Of a DNA stretch of 64,000 bases, positions 58,864 through 64,000 are shown piece by piece; position 1 is the first letter of the stretch, and each line of letters starts with the position of its first letter. Source of the DNA: Pleodorina starrii (lineage: Eukaryota; Chlorophyta; Chlorophyceae; Chlamydomonadales; Volvocaceae); assembly GCA_030267565.1 (NCBI GenBank), contig BRXU01000005.1, positions 2,917,501-2,981,500 of the forward strand, read 5' to 3'. The notes beneath the pieces were generated by a model, which saw only the letters and a program-made list of their open reading frames with translations, was not told where the DNA came from and did no database searches. Position numbers and translations under genes: made by a program.

Positions 58864-60471
58864 ATTGCAGAAGTGAGTCACACGGACACGAACGGATTAT
58901 GGACGGCGCTGCGCCAGAACGTGCCCGGCTGTGCTCGTGCATCGCGCACCGCCTGCGCTCGCCTGCTGTCCGCGCGTGCGTGCGTGTGTGCGCGTTTATG
59001 TGTGTGTGTGTGTGCACATCTGCACGCGAGGGTCTGCCGACCCGAGATGCACGCGCGGCCGGTAGTGGTTATAGTGGGTCGTGGTTATGGTGTAGGGTTA
59101 CTATCAGGAGCACTGTGGGCGTGCGCTCCCCCACAGGGTATGCGGTATGTTAGCTCTTACTGCCCACTTGCCTCACATGCCGTGGTATGGGATGGAATGG
59201 GAGAGGAGGGGAGGGAAGGGAGGGGAGGGGAGGGCGGGTAAAACGTGTCAAAGGTCCGGAGGGTGGAAGAGGCTGCAGGGGGCGGAGGGGCGGAGCGAAC
59301 CGCGAATGGAAGGTGAGAGCCGAGGTTTGCGTTACCTCACATTCCAAGCATGCGAAACTCAGAATGTTTTTAGGGTTTTTTTAGGGTTTCTTTTTTTTGA
59401 GATACGGTATCTGTCCACCCATGATGGAGGGATGGATGGAGAAGTGGATGGAGGGATGGGGGAGTGGCTGGAGGGGTTATCAATGTCGTAAACCGGGCGG
59501 TACCGACGTATTGCGACCCGCTGCGTCTCAAACAACGAGCTGGCCGGCCGGTGCTGGCCGCGATGCGGTACCCACACTGTTACCGTGTCAACGCGGGAAG
59601 GAGGTGGGGAGAGGGGCCCGGGGGTGGGGTGGGGGAGGTGTGGTCCTGTGGCAGCGCGTGGTGGTCTGTCCGTGCTGAGTTTGTTGCTTGGCAAAACCGG
59701 TATGGCAAGGGCGGTCGGTTTGCAGAGTGCAGAGTCGACGGCAGGTGCCGCGGAATTCTTTTTTGTGTTGTTGTTTTGTGTTGTTGTTTTGTGCAGCGTT
59801 TTGCGAACGTGCATGTGCTGTTACATCCCGGTTGTGCGTGTGTGTATACCCGGCCGTATGTGTCAGTCCGTGTGTGTGCCTGATTTAAAACGTTTGTATG
59901 ACGGGTGTGGGTTTGGCACCGCTTGCTTGGTGTCCTGCAATCGTATATGCTTTGTTGCTTTCACTTTCTGGGTCGGCGGGGAAAGGGCTGGTGGCTTTAG
60001 TAAGCGCGTGCATGCTTTCCGAGCTACGCGGGAGCGTGCCCCCATCGGCTATACATTCTTTTGCCATATACTGCTACTGGTAGGTGTAATACCCGTCCCT
60101 TTGTCGTTCTGATGGCCAGTGGTTTGGATGCCTTCTGTGCTGCAGCCGGCGCGGACAGGGTGGCGCCGTGGTGTTGTGAGGTTAAATTGTAATCCACATT
60201 TCTTGATAAATGGAGCCATGGAGCAAATTCTGCAGGTTAATAAGTTTTTCGGCGTGCTCGTCCTTGTGCCGTTGTACGGCATATTTTGCCGCTGGGAGTC
60301 TTAAGCAGTCTGCGTTGCCCTGTAACAGGCGTAGACCAAAGATAGCCTGAACGGTTATCTTGTGCTGCCGTCTCTGCTTTTCAAGTATTTTGTCCAAGGT
60401 GAAGGCGCGCAACAACCCGCTCTTTTCAGCATCTATCATTTGCACGGTCTTTCTCAAGGAAAGCGTGAAAA
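58864..60471. other. Intergenic region with promoter of the ABCF2-type gene
   Basis: The stretch contains (TG)n near 58976-59020, GGGA-rich sequence at 59205-59240 and TTTTTAGGG-type telomere-like words at 59370-59392. Plus-strand ORFs here show no domain. No gene was supported. Confidence 0.5.
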
Positions 60472-63400
60472 ATGCCAAGCGCGGCTACTAAGAAGGCTCT
60501 GGCGGACAAGAAGAAGGCCGCAGGAAAGATGAGCAAGAGCGCGGTAAGCTGCGGCTTGTGGCGGGGCAGCTTTGAGACTAGATCGGCAAGAGTGTGTACG
60601 CTAGTCTTTTAATATTGGGATAAGTTGGGCCAACGCGCTAGGGGCGCAGCGTGCCCTGACGAGAGAACAGCCGCCGGTCGGCCGGAAAACGGACGGTCGT
60701 CCTGTCTCTTGTTCAGTCTTTTGTAGTCAGGCCTCCACAAATGCATATAATCGTTGCTTTTGCGTAAATTTGCATTATGGCCTTGGGCGCTTGCGCTGGG
60801 TCGACGAAGTTCGTGCCTGATTCGACGGTCCGGCTTTGGAGGAGCGCTCAATATTCTCACAAGTACAAAGCAGTCGATGCAATGCTGCTTACACACCTCG
60901 GCAATTATCGTTGACAATCCACCACTATGCAGCCCGGCGCCAGGACCAACGGTCCGCACATTCAACGACAAGCGACATGAAGCGCGCAGCCTCAGGGCCT
61001 GCAGAGGAAAAAGACGAATAGATAAATTATTTAATGCGTCCCTTGTGCCACATGGAAGTCGGCGATACCGGCTTAACATGGTTGACGGTCCAATCTGCGG
61101 GCCCGCCCTTTGGCGACCTTGCACCGCACGAACTTGCACGCTTTACCACCTGCGAAATCGAAGCAAACCCAAATACGCCGGCTCGCCGGCGGCTTGGCGA
61201 TCCCCTACGCCGCCACCCGGCGGCCGTTCTGACAGCCCCTGACACACCCACGCGGCTTCACAAGGCCCAAACAACAAAACACACCCGCACACGTGCACTT
61301 CCCTTCCCCCTTCATTCTCCCCTTTCCCTCACCCATCACCCCATCGGGGTCCCGCTGTCCATCCCAACTCCCCAACTCCCCCGCCCCCGCCCTGCCTGCC
61401 ATCTGCCGCCTCCGCACCGCCAACCCTTCGCCACCGTTGCCGTCACCGCCACCACCGCCGCCGTCGCCGCCACGTCTCCGTGCCGTCCACATCCAGAGCG
61501 CCGCCAGCATGCCCACCGCCGCCAGCAGCGCCTCTCTGGCCTCCCAGGGGGGCAACGCCGCCGATGAGGCCTTCTCCTCGCGCACCGTCACCGGTGTGCT
61601 GGTGTCCCGCCCCACCGCCCGCGACATCAAGATCGACGGCTTCTCCATGGGCCTTAACGGCTGCGAGCTTATTCAGGTAGTTGGTTGGCGTGTTGGTTGC
61701 CTCGTTAGTTGTTACGTTGTTGGTTGGACGGTTGGTTGGGTGGTTTTCCAGTTTTCCAGATCTTCACCTGCGTGTTGACGGGGGCAGGTTGGGCGGGAGA
61801 TGAGGCGCCGGGCGGCTTTGGTTGTTTTGGCTAGCTGACTGGCAGGGTGGCTGGGTGGCTGGCTGGGTGGGTATGTTTTGTTTGGAGGTCTGGATCTGGG
61901 TTCCTCTGGATCCGAGCCCTTGGATCCAGGGCGTGGCGTGGCGGTTGGTTGCGTGTCTTTTGGACTGACTTGGCTCCGTTTTGGGTTTGTGCACAGCTCG
62001 TGTGTGTGCGCCCATGTCCCGATCCGCCCTGCCCCTCCACTACCCCACCCGCACACTTTGTCTTGTCTTTCTTGCCCCACCTAACGCCACCCTCCTCCTC
62101 CTACTCCTCCCATACACACACACACACTCCCTCTCAGGACTGTTCCATTGAGCTGACCATCGGTAGGCGTTACGGTCTGATTGGTCAGAACGGCAGCGGC
62201 AAGTCCAACTTCCTCAAGTGCATCGCCAAGCGCGAGGTGGGTGCGTCCCGTCCCACCTCTTGTGTGTGTTTGCGTGTGTGTCCGTGTATGTGTGTTTGCG
62301 TGTGCGTGTGTGTGTGTATGTGCGGGAAAGGGGGGCAAGGCGACTGCCTGGCCGACTGCCTGGCTGACTGCAGTCGACTGACTGACTGGGGGGCAGATCT
62401 GAGGTTTGCGTCCGTCCTGGAAGAATCCGCCAACGCGCCCGCCCCCATCAGTCCTCGCTTCGCCCTCCACGTCCACGTCAGAATCTCGCTCTCCAATGGC
62501 TCTCCCAAAGCGGCATATCCGTCTGTGTGGCCAGAAGTTCGACCTAATTGCCCCCAACAAGAGCCCCTTCGCTCTGTTGTTATCTTTGGTGGCTGCAACC
62601 AGTCCCGCAAGACTGCATTGCGCCCAAACCAACCCCCCCTTGTAATCCCCTCTCTCCCGCCCCCTCACTCCCCCCTCCTGGTCTGTCAGGTTCCCGTCCC
62701 CGACCATCTGGACATTTACCACCTGGATCAGGAGGCGGAGCCCTCGGAGCGCACCGCCCTGCAGGCCGTCATTGACCACATCCAGGTGGGGAGGAGGGGG
62801 GAGCGGAGAGGGGAGGGGAGGAAGGGGGCTTTGGGAGGGGAGGAGCTGGTTGGGGCGGGATCGTTGGGGTGTCAACCTTCTCCTCGTCCTCGCCCCCAAG
62901 TTCCCAGTATCTTGCATTATCTTGTTTATTACTCCCATGTCCCCGACCCCAACTCCTCCTCCCTCCTTCCCGCCAAAAACACCATTTGTATCATTTGCAT
63001 TACCTACCGTCATTTGTATCATTTGCATCATCCCTACCTCCCAGGCCGAGCTGGAGCGGCTGCACGCGCTTGAGGAGGAGATTATGACCACCTCGGGGCC
63101 GGAGGACGAGCGGCTCGAGGCGCTGTACGACAGGATTGACGAGCTGGATCCAGCCACGTTTGAGAGCCGCGCTGCGGAGCTGCTCCACGGGTTGGGCTTC
63201 TCGCCCGCCTTCCAGCAGCGCAAGACCAAGGACCTGTCGGGTGGGTCAGGAGACGGATGGGGGGCCGGCGAGGAGGACGGGGGCTGGGGGCGGGAGAGGG
63301 ACGGGAGAGGGAGGGTGAGGGAGGAGAAGGAGCGGAAGAGGGGGTGAGATTGAGCGGGGGTGGGAGGAAGCGGGAGTGTGTGGAGGGGGCGGTGGCAGGG

Positions 63401-63773
63401 CTGTGTGTATACAGCGGGGAGGGTGTTGCGAGGGCGATGTGTCGTTGTCTGGAGGTGGGATGGCGTGTGGTGCGGGTTGAGGCATTAATGCACCGACCAG
63501 CTCTAAACTCCCGCCTCCCTCCCAGCTTCCCGCCATCTCCTCCCACCTATCCCATCCCTTCCCTTCCCTCGCCTCCCTTTCTCCTCCCCTCATCCCTTTC
63601 CCCTCCCAGGTGGTTGGCGCATGCGCGTGGCCCTGGCTCGCGCCCTGTTCGCCGCCCCCACTCTGCTGCTGCTTGACGAGCCCACCAATCATCTGGACCT
63701 GGAGGCGTGTGTGTGGCTGGAGGAGTACCTGAAGAACTACAACAAGTGCCTGGTTGTCATTAGCCACTCGCAG
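60472..63773 (+). CDS. ABCF2/GCN20-type ABC ATPase (3' end outside window)
   Basis: Soluble ABC-F ATPases have two nucleotide-binding domains and no membrane domain, and act with ribosomes. Visible exons: 60472-60543, 61497-61676, 62138-62236, 62690-62785, 63045-63240, 63610-63773; phases match and the last donor is GTAGGA, so more exons follow. The N-terminus is Lys-rich ([19 protein letters not shown]), as in ABCF1/2. Domain 1 shows Walker A GQNGSGKS (100-107), the helical arm [20 protein letters not shown] to [14 protein letters not shown], the signature [15 protein letters not shown] (213-227), Walker B LLLLDEP (233-239), the [15 protein letters not shown] segment and the H-switch VISHSQ. 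All motifs are intact. An Asn replaces the usual Ser/Thr/Met after the Walker A serine. The second ATPase domain is beyond the window. Confidence 0.93.
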
Positions 63774-64000
63774 GTAGGATGGGGGTGTGGGTTTGTGTGA
63801 GAGGGGGGGGCACGAGGCGGCGGGCAGGCTGGGACGTGGGCAGGTTTTGGGGTTGTTTTGGGGTTGTTTTAAGATTGTTTAAGGTTTTAGGGTGCTCCAA
63901 GCCCTGCCCCCTTCAGCGATTTCAACGCTGCGGTTTTGTCAGTGTCGGTGTCGGTACCGCCCCGCTGGCTGCTTCGCCTCCTCTCCTCGTTTTGTGACAT

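Overview
This window looks like nuclear DNA of a chlamydomonadalean (volvocine-type) green alga. The evidence is high GC with GC-rich third codon positions, many short introns with GT(G/A)AG...CAG borders, TGTAA polyadenylation signals, abundant (CA)n and GC-rich satellites, telomere-like CCCTAAAA tracts, and proteins swollen by Ala, Gln and Gly tracts. No bacterial, organellar or viral gene set was seen.

All gene models were joined by hand from open reading frames, splice borders and intron phase. Every junction used below is phase-consistent. From left to right: (1) 1-2875, minus: part of an OPR/FASTK-like organellar RNA-binding protein, with a 10-bp minisatellite in an intron. (2) 4951-7503, minus: a complete uroporphyrinogen-III C-methyltransferase (UPM1), first enzyme of the plastid siroheme branch. 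(3) 10956-14058, minus; 19861-23255, minus; 28047-34158, plus: three members of a family I do not recognise, called genes B, C and D here. (4) 36159-37819, minus: TIM14/PAM18, the J-protein of the mitochondrial import motor. (5) 38610-45901, plus: a protein with two GYF domains. (6) 49396-51828, minus: a DUF3611 membrane protein. (7) 53139-58408, plus: PEX16, a peroxisome biogenesis factor. (8) 60472 to the right edge, plus: an ABCF2-type ABC ATPase, 3' end outside the window.

The least ordinary part is the B/C/D family between 10.9 and 34.2 kb. All three share a low-complexity or acidic N-terminal region, an AKR-containing linker exon, a small linker exon and a long helical C-terminal exon. 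B and C are a recent duplication that still shares intron sequence. D is older and keeps a ~100-residue segment that B and C lack. D also carries a ~940-bp internal tandem duplication that doubles one exon in a way that forbids using both copies in series. C has lost the stop codon used by B and gained a 60-residue RG-rich tail.

The gaps between genes hold microsatellites, a (GGCT)n block, a (CCCTG)n block, a 63-bp perfect palindrome and a CA-linked repeat, but no gene I can support. The conventional genes serve separate pathways (siroheme, mitochondrial import, peroxisome biogenesis, translation-linked ABCF) and do not form a functional cluster.
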